Assembly (NCBI GenBank): GCA_031761405.1
Contig: JASEVX010000007.1
Location: 60,295,421-60,359,420, forward strand
DNA from: Serripes groenlandicus
Lineage: Eukaryota > Mollusca > Bivalvia > Cardiida > Cardiidae
Length of the DNA: 64,000 nucleotides
Direction of reading: 5' to 3'
Every line of letters begins with the position of its first letter. Position 1 is the first letter of the stretch. Shown piece after piece: positions 33,502 through 44,300 of this stretch. The notes under the pieces were generated by a model, which was given only the letters and a program-made list of their open reading frames with translations, ran no database searches and was not told the DNA's origin. The position numbers and the translations under genes were made by a program.

Positions 33502-33949
33502 TGGGAATTTGTGAACAATCTAAATCTGGATTGGGAATTTGTGAACAATCTAGATCCGGATTGGGAATTTGTGAACAATCGAGATCCAGATTGGGAATTT
33601 GTGAACAATCTAGATCCAGATTGGGAATTTGTGAACAATCCAGATCCAGATTGGGAATTTGTGAACAATTGAGATCCAGATTGGGAATGTGTGAACAATC
33701 GAGATCTGGATTGGGAATGTGTGAACAATCAAGATCCAGATTTGGAATTTGTGAACAATCGAGATCCAGATTTGGAATTTGCGAACAATCGAGATCCGGA
33801 TTGGGAATTTGCGAACAATATAGATCCAGATTGGGAATGTGTGAACATTCTAGATCCAGATTGGGGATTTGTGAACAATCTAGATCCAGATAAGGGATTT
33901 GTGAACAATCTAGATCTGGATTTGGAATTTGTGAACATCTAGATCTGGA
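33502..33949. repeat. 30-bp minisatellite, about 15 units, no length change
   Basis: The unit is GGGAATTTGTGAACAATCTA followed by GATCCAGATT. Every unit is exactly 30 bp. Because 30 is a multiple of 3, several frames stay open on both strands, giving artificial 10-residue repeats. Confidence 0.92.
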
Positions 33950-34049
33950 TCATCCTGCAAATCCATGCAGTCTGATTTCATTTTACAATGTTCACAAAAT
34001 TAGTCTTAGACACTTTCATGATACTTTTTACCGAAATACTAAACCGTCA

Positions 34050-34105
34050 AGCTTGAGCGCCAAGGAGGGCGGAGCCATTACTACCACTTTTAAAGTCTAT
34101 ACCTT
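34050..34105 (-). mobile_element. SINE fragment
   Basis: GAGCGCCAAGGAGGGCGGAGCCATTACTACC is, in complement and in pieces, the body found near 8985 and 60845. Confidence 0.5.
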
Positions 34106-34389
34106 TTAGTACCATCTTTGGTATAGATGGAGTAACAAACAAATATTGAGTGACAAGGGACATTTTACTCTTCCTTATACCGGCCTCTTCTTGATATGCC
34201 TTTGCAAGGCCTAGTGGAGGGAATGAAGTGTTGCTGCTTTGCGTCCGTCCGTCACTCTGTTTACATCCCACGGAAGATAATCAAACTTACCGGTATACAG
34301 AGATGAGTCCTATTGATTTTCAGGGTAAGAGGTCAAGGTCATTGGGGGCATTAAAATTTCTTGTTGGGACATTTAAAATACAACTACAA

Positions 34390-34585
34390 CCCTGTTTTTG
34401 CCTCAATTCAAAGAAGTCTGCTGTAGAGGCGTCACAAAGCATCTGTATGTGGGAAAGGGTTGGACTGCCACTGCCAATGTGACGTTTTTTAAACGACATA
34501 GTTTTACATTGAGCAATTTCTTCTTTTGTCGAAAGCTGTCTGCTGCAGAGGCGTTAGAATGCGTCTATATGAGGGAAATGGTTAA
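34390..34585 (+). mobile_element. Two right-end fragments of TTAA MITEs
   Basis: Fragments at about 34390-34462 (ends GTGGGAAAGGGTT) and 34507-34585 (GAGCAATTTC to GAGGGAAATGGTTAA). Confidence 0.6.
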
Positions 34586-35203
34586 ACAACGGATGAAGAT
34601 CGAGTGAAATGAATTACAAAGACAAGCAAATATATCTTTCAATCTTTATTTCTTCACAAAAAATGTAAAGTATAGTTTGCATGTAACATAAGAAACAAAA
34701 ATTTGTAAAGTATTTGATATGCTAATAAAACATGTAATTTTTTCAAAATAGATAGGAATAACCATTTACCACTTGCGGACACATTGTCACATATGGCTGC
34801 AGATGGCATTTGAAAATATTATGGCTTAAGTATAAATTAATCATACTTATAAGTTTCTCCTTTGCTATACTCAAAGCAATGATGATAATTTCATTTATAG
34901 CTATTTTTCATATCATTACCGGTACCTATATGTTGTCTGATATACATCATTGTTTGCTGAAAATGATAAAAGGTGATTTGGGTGACTTCCAATATACAAC
35001 AAAACTGCAGCAGACAACTTTGGGAGCAACTTGACAAAAATATGGAAAATCTCTGTAAGTGAAACAATGATAATTAAATACAGCATGATGAGCAATTTCT
35101 CCTTTTGTTACAATGTTTTCAGAAGTCTTCTGTTGCAAATGCATCTAAAGGTGGGTAAGGTTGAAGTAGAAATTAACAACAACCAATAATATGTCAATAT
35201 AAA

Positions 35204-35495
35204 AATAAAACTAGAAATATCACTGAAGGTGATGAATACCCCCAGCTGGTGCCTGACAATATACATATGTATGAGAAATTCAAGGGGCCATAACTCATTT
35301 AAAAATAATTCCAGTGCAACACGCCGACAATAATCACAACTAGGCTTGGTATCAATCATTCTGGTGAAGTTATATTGAATTCTGACCAAGGGATGCTGAG
35401 AAGTAGTGTTCACAAGAAATGTCCACAAACCAACGGACCGACGAGCGTGAATTCTACATAGCCCCCATATACTATGTATCTGGGGGTATAATAAT
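35204..35495. repeat. Dispersed element with ACTAGAAATATCACTGAAG end
   Basis: ACTAGAAATATCACTGAAGG, ATGAATACCCCC at the left; ATGTATCTGGGGGTATAATA at the right. An apparent long reading frame across it is on the - strand and has no protein-like composition. Confidence 0.65.
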
Positions 35496-36289
35496 GGAAT
35501 GCTTTTTTGATTTGCATGACAATATTGTATGAGGGAACTCGTGTGTCTCATGTGCCTCCAATGACAAATAAAACTGCTTAACCCGTGTATCACATGCCAG
35601 CATTTATATGCAACTATAGCAGATGAATTTTGAGAAAAGTGTGCAATTTCTAGTTCTTCCTCACTATTTTCAAATTTACTCAATTATAAAGCATACTCTC
35701 ATTTATAGAGTTTCCATATTTTGGTGTAGATGTTTTCAACGTTGTCTGCTTCAGATTTGCTGTATGTGGGAATAGGTAAATTGGATATTATCATGTGTAG
35801 AAAGAGTGGCAATTTTAGAAATGCAGATACTTATAGCTTGCTGAAAAACAACAAATTATTTCTCTTTAAGTAAGTCATTCTATGTTTTCACAGCAGTAAA
35901 TATTTTCAACTGTCAAAATTCCTCACTTTCACCATGTCCTTTTATTATAATCCCTACCCTGCATAACAACAAAGCCGCAGCAGATGACTTTATATATAAA
36001 CATCTGTTTCTTAATAAAATTATAATTGTTGAATAGAGTTGAAAGCATTGTGGCAAAGGGAGAAATGACGAGATTTTTTTCCCTTTTTCCCTTTTTGCCA
36101 CAATGTTTTCAAAAGTTGTCTGCTTCAGATACAGGGAAATTCTCCCATACTAACGGGCAGATGACACAAAAAAAAAGCAATGTAAACAAAAAGCAAATTA
36201 ATTGATGACGAGTTAATTTGTTGAATTGAGAAACCCCTGCTAAATGGCAGGTCTGTAAAAGATCACTTAGATCATCTTGGTAATGCCGG

Positions 36290-36570
36290 TGGCAGTTAGT
36301 AAACTAGAAAGTCCTCAAGGATTTTTCTTCTAAGATTTCACCAAGTGCCCTAGTTTTGGATCCCAATGTGCACTTCTTTTAAATATGACCAAGATCTGAT
36401 AGATTGAAAACTTATGTAAAGATTTCATTAAACAGTGTTCATGAGGTTTTTCTAAAGATTTTACCTAGTGACCTAGTCTTTGACCACGAGGTGAGACCCA
36501 GTTTCAAACTTGATGAAGGTTTCATTGAGTGTCTCATTGACTGTTCTGGTGAACTTTCATGAGCTGCAGG
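36290..36570. repeat. Old dispersed repeat (gtgacctagt type)
   Basis: Repeated phrases such as TTTTTCTAAAGATTTTACC, AGTGACCTAGTCTTTGACC and GAACTTTCATGAG suggest a decayed dispersed repeat of the kind common in mollusc genomes. The family name is not known to me. Confidence 0.4.
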
Positions 36571-36891
36571 TGTTTACAAGGTAATTGTGATAGGTAATTA
36601 GATCTTATTCGACCTTGCTGTATTGGGGTTAACATTTTTCGTCAAGTTTTAATCAAATACCTTAACAATGCCTTAAATATTTCTACAGCAGAAGGACAAC
36701 GCCAAACCAATATCACATCTGCCTATCGGTTGGTGATTTAAAAAAAAAAATGAAAATTTGATTTGCTAAGCTAAAAACTAAACAGTAGTATATTTTCTTT
36801 AAACTATGAAATATTAAAAAAAAAGGCTTAAAATGAAAAATAAAAACATACCATATTTCTCAAGGATAGCTTTCTCTAATAAATTTCCAAG

Positions 36892-37126
36892 TTAACCCGT
36901 TCCCTCATATAGACGCTTTCTGAATTCTGACGTCAACAACCTTTTGAAAACATAGTGACAAAAGAAGAATTTGCTCAAAAAGAGCAATTTCTTCTTTTGC
37001 CACAATGTTTTCCACTTTTGGTCATAGGTTATCTATTCAATTATTCTATCTAGAGATTTTCTATTTTTTGACAAAATATGTTCAAAGTCATCTGCTGCAG
37101 AATTGTCGTATGAGGGAAAGGGTTAA
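36892..37126 (-). mobile_element. TTAA MITE, reverse
   Basis: TTAACCCGTTCCCTCATATA to TATGAGGGAAAGGGTTAA. The GCCTCTGCAGCAG part near the left end is replaced by GAATTCTGACGTCAACAAC. Confidence 0.78.
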
Positions 37127-37320
37127 ATATTGTTTTTGAAACTACATGTGTAAGTAAATCAACATGAAGATTGCACTGCCTATAGTGAAATACATGTATT
37201 ATCTAAAGAGTCATTACAGAAACATATATTATGTAGATTTAAAATTTAAATGACTTCAAATAAACAAATAAATGACTACAAAATGAAAACCTAGAGGGAA
37301 AAGAAGCTATACATGATTTG

Positions 37321-37784
37321 ATCCCTTCCCACATACAACAAATCTGCAGTAGATGACTTTGAAAACATCCAGGCAAAAAAAAAAAAAAAATTATGGACAA
37401 TTTATATAAATGAAAGAGTAATTATTGAATAGTGTTGAAAACATATTGGCAAAAGGAGAAATTGCTTATTACGAGCAATTTCTCCTTTGGCCACAATGTT
37501 TTCAAAAATTGTCTTCTGCAGATGTGTCAAAATGCGCCTGTTAATGGGAAAGGGTTAACCCTTTCCCTCATATAGACGCTTTCCGACGCCTATGCAGCAG
37601 ACAGCTTTTTGAAAACATTGTGACAAAAGAAGAAATTGCACAGAACGTGCAATTTCTCCTTTTGCCACAATGTTTTCCACTTTTTGTCATAGGTTATCCA
37701 TTCAATTATAGAGATATTCCATTTTTTGACAAAATATGTTCAAAGTCGTCTGCTGCAGAATTGTCGTATGAGGGAAAGGGTTAA
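37321..37784. mobile_element. Two TTAA MITEs end to end, sharing one TTAA
   Basis: An older forward copy with a poly-A expansion (to 37558) is followed by a young reverse copy (37555-37784). A single TTAA separates the ends. Confidence 0.8.
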
Positions 37785-38008
37785 ACAGATGAATAGTGTG
37801 ATGAACTTAAAAATAAATGTATGTAAGCACTTTGTCACAAATGAATTCAAACTTATTACCTGATTGATCATTTTAAATAAAAGTATAAGAAATCAAAATA
37901 TGAGATATAGTACACTTTGTGCATATGTTACATGATATATTAACATTGTATAAAAATATGGCGATATTAAAATGATTCACAAGAAAGGAAAGTCTGTTAT
38001 ATATAACG

Positions 38009-38240
38009 TTAACCCTTTCCCTCATACAGCATATCTATAGCAGATGCCTTTGAAAGCATCTAGGCATAATAATAAATATGGAAATTCTCTCAAATTGAAA
38101 GTTTAATTATTAAATCAAGTTGAAAACATTGTTGCAAAAATCGAAATTAATATATTTGTAATTTCACCTTTTGCCACGATGTTTTAACAATTTTGCTGCA
38201 GCAGATGGATCAAAATGTGTCTGTATATGGGAAAGGGTAA
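38009..38240 (+). mobile_element. TTAA MITE, older
   Basis: TTAACCCTTTCCCTCATACA at the left, ATGGGAAAGGGTAA at the right, with a diverged interior. Confidence 0.65.
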
Positions 38241-38401
38241 GTAAGCTAGGTATGTGTTATGACAAGAAAAGAGTAAAAACGTTACATCTGATATTGAGTG
38301 CTCAGGTTGAATTGTTTTGTCTTGAATTATTTAATCCTTTTCATTTAATTTATCCAAATTATTTTTATGCCTATGCAACAGACAACTTTTGAAAACATTG
38401 A

Positions 38402-38632
38402 GTGAACCCTTTCCCGCATATAGACGCTTTCTGACGCCTCTGCAGCAGACAGCTTTTTGAAAACAAGGTGACAAAAGAAGAAATTGCACAAAACATGCAA
38501 TTTCTCCTTTTGCCACAGTGTTTTCCACTTTTCGTCATAGGTTATCCATTCAATTATGGAGATTTTCTATGTTTTGACAAAATACGTTCCAAGTCGTCTG
38601 CTGCAGAATTGTCGTATGAGGGAAAGGGTTAA
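38402..38632 (-). mobile_element. TTAA MITE, reverse
   Basis: TGAACCCTTTCCCGCATATA to TATGAGGGAAAGGGTTAA, about 231 bp. Confidence 0.8.
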
Positions 38633-38829
38633 AAGGGTTTGGTAGTTCAATACATAAGGCTATCTGATATCTGATATGATATTTGTAAACACCAAGAACA
38701 AGATTTATTTGTGAAACACCAATGCCCTGGGCAGAAATAAAGATTTCTACATGATCAGACCATGTGGTTCTATTCTGTTCACAAAAAGCAACAAGGGTAC
38801 CTTTTCCCGTGCACAGACATATATTCCCA

Positions 38830-39056
38830 TAACCCCTTTCCCTCATACGACAATTCTGCAGCAGACGACTTTGAACATATTTTGTCAAAAAATAGAAAAT
38901 CTCTAATTGAATGGATAACCTATGACTTAAAGTGGAAAACATTGTGGCAAAAGGAGAAATTGCTCGAACAAGCAATTTCTTCATTTGTCACTATGTTTTC
39001 AAAAAGCTGTCTGCTGCAGAGGCGTCAGAAAGCATCTATATGAGGGAAAGGGTTAA
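38830..39056 (+). mobile_element. TTAA MITE, forward
   Basis: The left end TAACCCCTTTCCCTCATACG carries an extra C; the right end is TATGAGGGAAAGGGTTAA. Confidence 0.8.
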
Positions 39057-39203
39057 TATTCATAGTCTCTGTAATTAAAACTGCAATTAAAACTGCAATT
39101 AAAACTTTGTTATAGAATTGAAGAGCTCAGAGTTATATTAATTGCTCAGAACAAGAAATTATTGCCTTTTCCACAAAGTCTTTGAAAGCCATTTAAAAAA
39201 ACA

Positions 39204-39752
39204 TTAACCCTTTCCCAAATACAACAAATCTGCAACAGATGACTTTGAAAACATCTTAACAATAATATGGAAAATCTCCAGAGTTGAAAACATTGTGTCC
39301 AAAGGAGAAATTGCTTGTTTTGAGCAATTTCTTTATTTGTCACAAAGTTTTCAATATTTGTCTGCTGCAGACAGCATCTACTTGTGGGAAAGTGTTAATT
39401 GAATCAGCTAGTTGAGATAACATTACAAATAAGTTTATATAAGTGAACATTGGATGTTTTTTTACATAAATGTGCTACCATAGCAAAAGCAATAAAGAAT
39501 CTTTCTAGCAATGTTTTTTAGCATTAACCCTTTCCCTCATATAGTCGCTTTCTGACGCCTCTGCAGCAGACAGCTTTTTGAAAACATAGTGACAAAAGAA
39601 GAAATTGCTCAAAACGAGCAATTTCTCCTTTGCCACAACGTTTTCCACTTTTAGTCATAGGTTATCCATTCAATTATGGAGATTTTCTATATTTTGACAA
39701 AATATGTTCAAAGTCGTCTGCTGCAAAATTATCGTATGAGGGAAAGGGTTAA
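39204..39752. mobile_element. Older TTAA MITE followed by a young reverse copy
   Basis: The older copy 39204-39398 ends GTGGGAAAGTGTTAA. The young reverse copy 39534-39752 runs TTAACCCTTTCCCTCATATA to GAGGGAAAGGGTTAA. About 135 bp of unrecognised DNA lies between. Confidence 0.75.
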
Positions 39753-40086
39753 GGTATCTGACTTGCATCATCTGTTTATGTAAGAGTATCTACAATTTCC
39801 CACATTCAACAATTTATCAGCTGACAGCATTAAAAAGATCTAAACAAAATGTAGAAAATCTTTATAAATGTTAGATTTATTATTGGCAAGATTTGAAAAC
39901 ATTGTGGGAAAGGGAGAAATTGCTCTCTCTCTTTGTCACAATGTTTTCATAATTCATCTGCTGCAGTCTGCAGATGTGTCGTATTTGGGAAAGGGTTTAT
40001 AAAAGTTTGGCATTTTCATCCTTGATCAGGATGAAAAAGCAAAGGAAAATAATATGATGCTGTAGTAATTGGCTGGTTAGAATGGT

Positions 40087-40517
40087 AAACCCTGTCCCAA
40101 ATGCATACCAATCTGCAGCAGACTTTTGAAAAACATTCTGACAAAAGAAGAAATTGATCAAAGTAAACAATTTCTTCTTTAACCCTTTCCCTCATATAGA
40201 CGTTTTCTGACGCCTGTGCAGCAGACGGCTATTTGAAAACATAGTGACAAAAGAAGAAATTGCACAAAACGTGCAATTTCTCCTTTTGCCACAATGTTTT
40301 CCACTTTTTGACGTAGGTTATCCATTCAATTATGGAGATTTTCTATGTTTTGACAAAATACGTTCAAAGTCTGCAGTATTGTCGTATGAGGGAAAGGGTT
40401 AATAAGAATGTTTTTAACTCTACTCAATAACTTTACTCTCCATTTATAGAGGTAATCCATCTTGTTTCCTGGATCAGTTGTAAACTGCAGACACGTTGTA
40501 TGTGGAAAAGAGAGTTA
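40087..40517. mobile_element. Older TTAA MITE interrupted by a nested young copy
   Basis: A reverse young copy (40179-40402) sits inside an older element whose halves are 40087-40178 and 40403-40517. The junctions again read TTTAA and TTAATAAG, consistent with TTAA duplication. Confidence 0.72.
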
Positions 40518-40706
40518 ATGCGATTAAATAGCAAATCTTGTTATATCTTGTTATATCAAACAGTTTACCATGGCCGTAATAGCTTGTTAATGTCAGCAAT
40601 CAAAGTAGATCAAAGTAGATCAATTATTTATCAACAAATGTTTATTTGTTCTCATCAAATATTTAAAATTTAAGTGGTCTAAAATGTCATATCATACAAG
40701 AAGTTT

Positions 40707-40934
40707 ATTAAACCCTTTCCCACATACAACAAATCTGCAGCGGATGACTTTAAAAAACATAGGGGGCAAAATTATTTAAAATTCATGTAAATGAAAGTTT
40801 AATTATTGGATAGAGTTGAAAACATTGTGGCAAAAGGAGAAATTGCTCATTATGCGCAATTTCTTCTTTTGCCACAATGTTTTCAAATGTAGTCTGCTGC
40901 CGAGACATCAGAGACCGTCTGTATGTGGCAAAGT
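40707..40934 (+). mobile_element. TTAA MITE, older subfamily
   Basis: TTAAACCCTTTCCCACATACA at the left, GTATGTGGCAAAG at the right, with a strong hairpin GAAATTGCTCATTATGCGCAATTTC in pieces. Confidence 0.68.
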
Positions 40935-41227
40935 ACGAAGCTGTTTCCTCCTTTTCAATTTAAATGATCAAGTCTAAATGACACATGTTTTATCTACACA
41001 GAAGCTGACATTTTGTATTTTGTTGTTATTATTCCTGGTGTAAGAGTGTGTCCAGCTCCTGAGCTTGGCCATCAGATGCCTTAGCTCTGTTCTGACCTCG
41101 TGACCTTTGGGGAAAAAATGGACATAAAATTCATAATTCAGCCATGCATATTTGTGATAATTGTTAGAGAAAGATCTGTCTACTCATCCAAATATACTGT
41201 AACGTGTACCAGAGTTGAGTCATTGCA

Positions 41228-41272
41228 GGTCACCCATCCAGGCACTAACCACGATGAACGTTGCTTAACTTT
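41228..41272 (-). mobile_element. 5S-rRNA-derived sequence (SINE3-like head or 5S pseudogene)
   Basis: On the - strand it reads AGTTAAGCAACGT, then GGTTAGTGCCTGGATGGGTG and ACC. These are the internal control region of 5S rRNA (A box and C box) with a few changes. The 5' half of 5S and the final GGGAATACC part are not found beside it, so it is not a working 5S gene. Confidence 0.7.
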
Positions 41273-41446
41273 AAGGACAGGTCAACCACTTTACCAACGT
41301 CGCTATAAAAGCCGGCTTCCAGACTAAGCAAGGCTGTAGAAGTGATATTTATAACTATACCCGTTTCCGTTACAGTACAGTTGTGACTGTGTTTGTCATT
41401 GGTCTGCACTTTGTTTTTGTTAGATTTAGGGATTAAATGTTCTAAA

Positions 41447-41656
41447 ACACCCTTTCCTTCATACGACAATTCTGCAGCAGGCGACTTTGAACACATTTTG
41501 TCAAAAAATAGAAAATCTCTATAACTTAAAGTGGAAAACATTGTGGCAAAAGGAGAAATTGCTTGTTTTGAGCAATTTCTTCTTTTGTCACTATGTTTTC
41601 AAAAAGCTGTCTGCTGCAGAGGCGTCAGAAAGCGACTATATGAGGAAAAGGGTTAA
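41447..41656 (+). mobile_element. TTAA MITE, forward, short internal deletion
   Basis: ACACCCTTTCCTTCATACG to TATGAGGAAAAGGGTTAA. The GAATGGATAACC part is missing. Confidence 0.76.
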
Positions 41657-42229
41657 TAACTACTTAACCGTTATTTTCTATTTTATTATTTTAAATTCAC
41701 AATCAAAACGCTTAGGGAATTTGAATCATGGCCAATCTTACATGCAAGTTCAAATCAAGTGATAGCTCAACAAAACAGTAAAGACTCAGATGAGACTGCT
41801 GTGCACAACCACAGGCTCATCTCAATAACATCGAGATGTTTGACTTCATAACATTTTCTATTACAAGGTTGTTTTTTTTACTTTTATTTATTTCAGCAAA
41901 TACCACATCATAGCTGTACATGACTTCCCTTTCTGTAATGATGTCAAATATAATCTCACAAAAAACTGTACATTTAAAACATAATAAAAATAGAGCACAT
42001 GGTAATAGATACAATTATTTACAATTTATTTACTCTTTCATGAATGCAGGTAAATTTTTATGGCTTTGCAGAAGACTTCTTATAGAACAACATTGATCTG
42101 GTGTTTTATGCCAATTTCAACAATTTTTGGATTATATACCAGTACTACCGGTCCAGTTATCCTGAAACCAGAAAGTCAGTCGTAATCCTTGACCCTGAGC
42201 GCAAAGGAGTCAATTTCAAACTTTCACAA

Positions 42230-42680
42230 CATACACCCTTCAAGGGCCATAACTCTGGAAAATGGATGAGACATCCTCACTACAAAATCAAACTTTGCCA
42301 AAACGTTGAACCTATAAAGATTATGACCAAGTTTGACGATGATTTGATATAGATTGCTCAAGATAGAGCAGACAAAGCTAGTTTAGGAAAATGTTACTAA
42401 TTAAGGGCCATGACTCTTGAGGGTTGGAGCAGTATGGCTGGAAATTGAACCAGTCTTGGATATTGTCTCCAGAAACATTGTAATCATGTTTGGTCAATAT
42501 TTGATGAGGATTTATTCAAGTAAGTGAGCAGACAAAACTGGTTTAGGATAATCTTACTAATTAAGGGCCATAACTCTTGAGAGTCGGAGAATTCTGGCTG
42601 GAAATTGACCTTGTCCCCAGAAACATTGTAATCATGTCGGTCAATATTTGATAAAGATTGCTCAAGTTAGAGAACTACAA
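42230..42680. repeat. Repeat of about 155-bp units, another family
   Basis: Two and a half copies of a unit with TTAAGGGCCATAACTCTTGA, TTCTGGCTGGAAATTGA and CCAGAAACATTGTAATCATG, with GATTTATTCAAG-like joins. Confidence 0.65.
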
Positions 42681-42972
42681 CACAACTAGAACTATCACTG
42701 AAGATGATAAATACCCCCTGGAACAGCACCTTGACCTACACCATAACTTAATAAGTAAAAGGGCCATAACTCTGTAACATAACATGCAAGTGTAACCCCT
42801 TTAGGATATGCACATCTCCTCTTGGTATAGAAGCTTCATGTTAAATTTTATTGAATTCCACCCAGTGGTTTGTAAGAAATAGGCCGGACAAAATATGGCT
42901 TCCGGCCGACCAACCGACCGACAGACAGCCCGACACAGTCACTCCTATATACCCCCTCTTTTTTGTAGGTAT
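42680..42972. repeat. Dispersed element with ACTAGAACTATCACTGAAG end
   Basis: It begins AACTAGAACTATCACTGAAG then ATGATAAATACCCC and ends ATATACCCCCTC-TTTTTTGTAGGTATAAT. The ends can pair (TACCCC with GGGGTAT-like). Relatives lie at 35204 and 62929. Confidence 0.65.
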
Positions 42973-43084
42973 AATTATTTTAGCAAAAATTTACACAAAT
43001 TAAAGGGTCATAAATCTGAGGGTAATCTGGCTGAATAGCAAACCACAATATGTTCAATACTATATCAAATGTATGCTTTCTGTT

Positions 43085-43441
43085 TTAAACTCTTTCCCTC
43101 ATATAGACGCTTTCTGACGCCTCTGCAGCAGACAGCTTTTTGAAAACATAGTGACAAAAAAAGAAATTGCTCAAAACAAGCAATTTCTCCTTTTGCCACA
43201 ATGTTTTCCACTATTAGTCATAGGTTATCCATTTAATTATTTTTATGATTTTCTATCTTTTGACAAAATGTGTTCAAAGTCGCCTGCTGCAGAATTGTCG
43301 TATGAGGGAAAGGGTGTTTTAGAACATTGTTTTCCACTTTAAGTCCTATGTTATCCATTCAATTATTAAGATTTTCCAGTTTTTGACAAAATATGTTCAA
43401 AGTCGTCTGCTGCAGAATTGTCGTATGAGGGAAAGGGTTAA
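43085..43441 (-). mobile_element. TTAA MITE, reverse, with a duplicated right half
   Basis: The copy to 43316 ends GAGGGAAAGGGT. The right half (GTTTTCCACTTTAAGTC onward) is then repeated at 43322-43441 and ends GAGGGAAAGGGTTAA. Confidence 0.76.
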
Positions 43442-44067
43442 AGAGTCAAGTCTATATATCAGGTAAAAGGTAAATCCACAACAGACGACTTTGAAAACAT
43501 CTAGGCAAAAATATGGACAATTTCTTAAATGAAAATAAAACAAGAAACGCCTCAATGCGACAAAAACCAGGTTTTCAATGATTGACAGAAGAACTTCAGC
43601 CTATGTTTTGAGAGTTATAATTATGTGTGTGTGGGAAAGATCATGCCAAATGTTGAAAACATGTTTCCATTTTAAGAACAGTTACATTCCATGTTTAGTT
43701 ATAATACATTTTGGCGTCAAACGCAATCCCATGAAAGGTCTCGATAATCTCTTTCTACATACCAACTTTGGTAACAATATGTCGACCGTAACTAAAGATA
43801 TTTAGTAACATAGGTGAGTTTGACGTTGCCCGCCCGCCCAAATAACAACATCAGCATTCTACATTGAAATCCTGGTTAATTAATTAATAGGTGGTAAACA
43901 TTGTGGTAAAATGAACAGTTTCTCATTTTTTCCTCAATGTTTTCAAAGTCGTTTGTTGTAGATAAGTCAAAATGTGCATGTAGAAAAAGGTTAAAAAATG
44001 TCCTTAAAAAAATTGCGCCAGGTTCCTGTGATATCAAAGTCTGCACTATTCCTGAAGAAATCAGTCT

Positions 44068-44069
<2 letters not shown>

Positions 44070-44098
<29 letters not shown>

Positions 44099-44108
44099 AA
44101 TGATGATG
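44070..44108. repeat. GAT microsatellite in the presumed 3' UTR of the CUB gene
   Basis: About a dozen GAT triplets with one interruption, starting roughly 30 bp after the stop codon of exon 6. Confidence 0.85.
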
Positions 44109-44135
44109 AACGGATTCAAAACAAAAACAAAACAT

Positions 44136-44300
44136 TTACATTTCAGATTCGCTCCTTAGAGTTATTCTGTCCTTAAATGCACTGCTAGCGCTTGGTGCAT
44201 CGTGAACCAGCGGTACAGGTGATCCTGGTGGATGGTCTTGTTTTCGTGCGACACCTGTATAAAAACCTGCATTAGATCGTTCTGGTGTCTGGCTGCCATA
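44136..44300 (-). CDS. CUB membrane protein exon 6 (C-terminus and stop)
   Basis: Fifty-four codons and TAA at 44136-44138, with acceptor CTATTTCAG in phase 0. It starts YGSQTPERSNAGFYTG and ends RITLRSESEM. No PDZ-type C-terminus is seen. A GAT/ATC microsatellite begins about 30 bp after the stop in the presumed 3' UTR. I could not place a polyadenylation signal with confidence. Confidence 0.75.
   Translation of the reverse strand, partial: YGSQTPERSNAGFYTGVARKQDHPPGSPVPLVHDAPSASSAFKDRITLRSESEM

Noticed and set aside
33298..33942. Several overlapping frames of 70-124 codons
   Set aside because: They follow from the 30-bp period of the minisatellite, which keeps all frames open where no stop happens to occur in the unit.
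35108..35683. A 191-codon open frame on the - strand
   Set aside because: It spans a dispersed repeat and a MITE remnant, has an unlikely His/Cys/Leu-rich composition, and shows no domain or splice context.
43937..44176. A frame with a run of Asp residues
   Set aside because: The Asp run is the GAT microsatellite in the presumed 3' UTR of the minus-strand gene.
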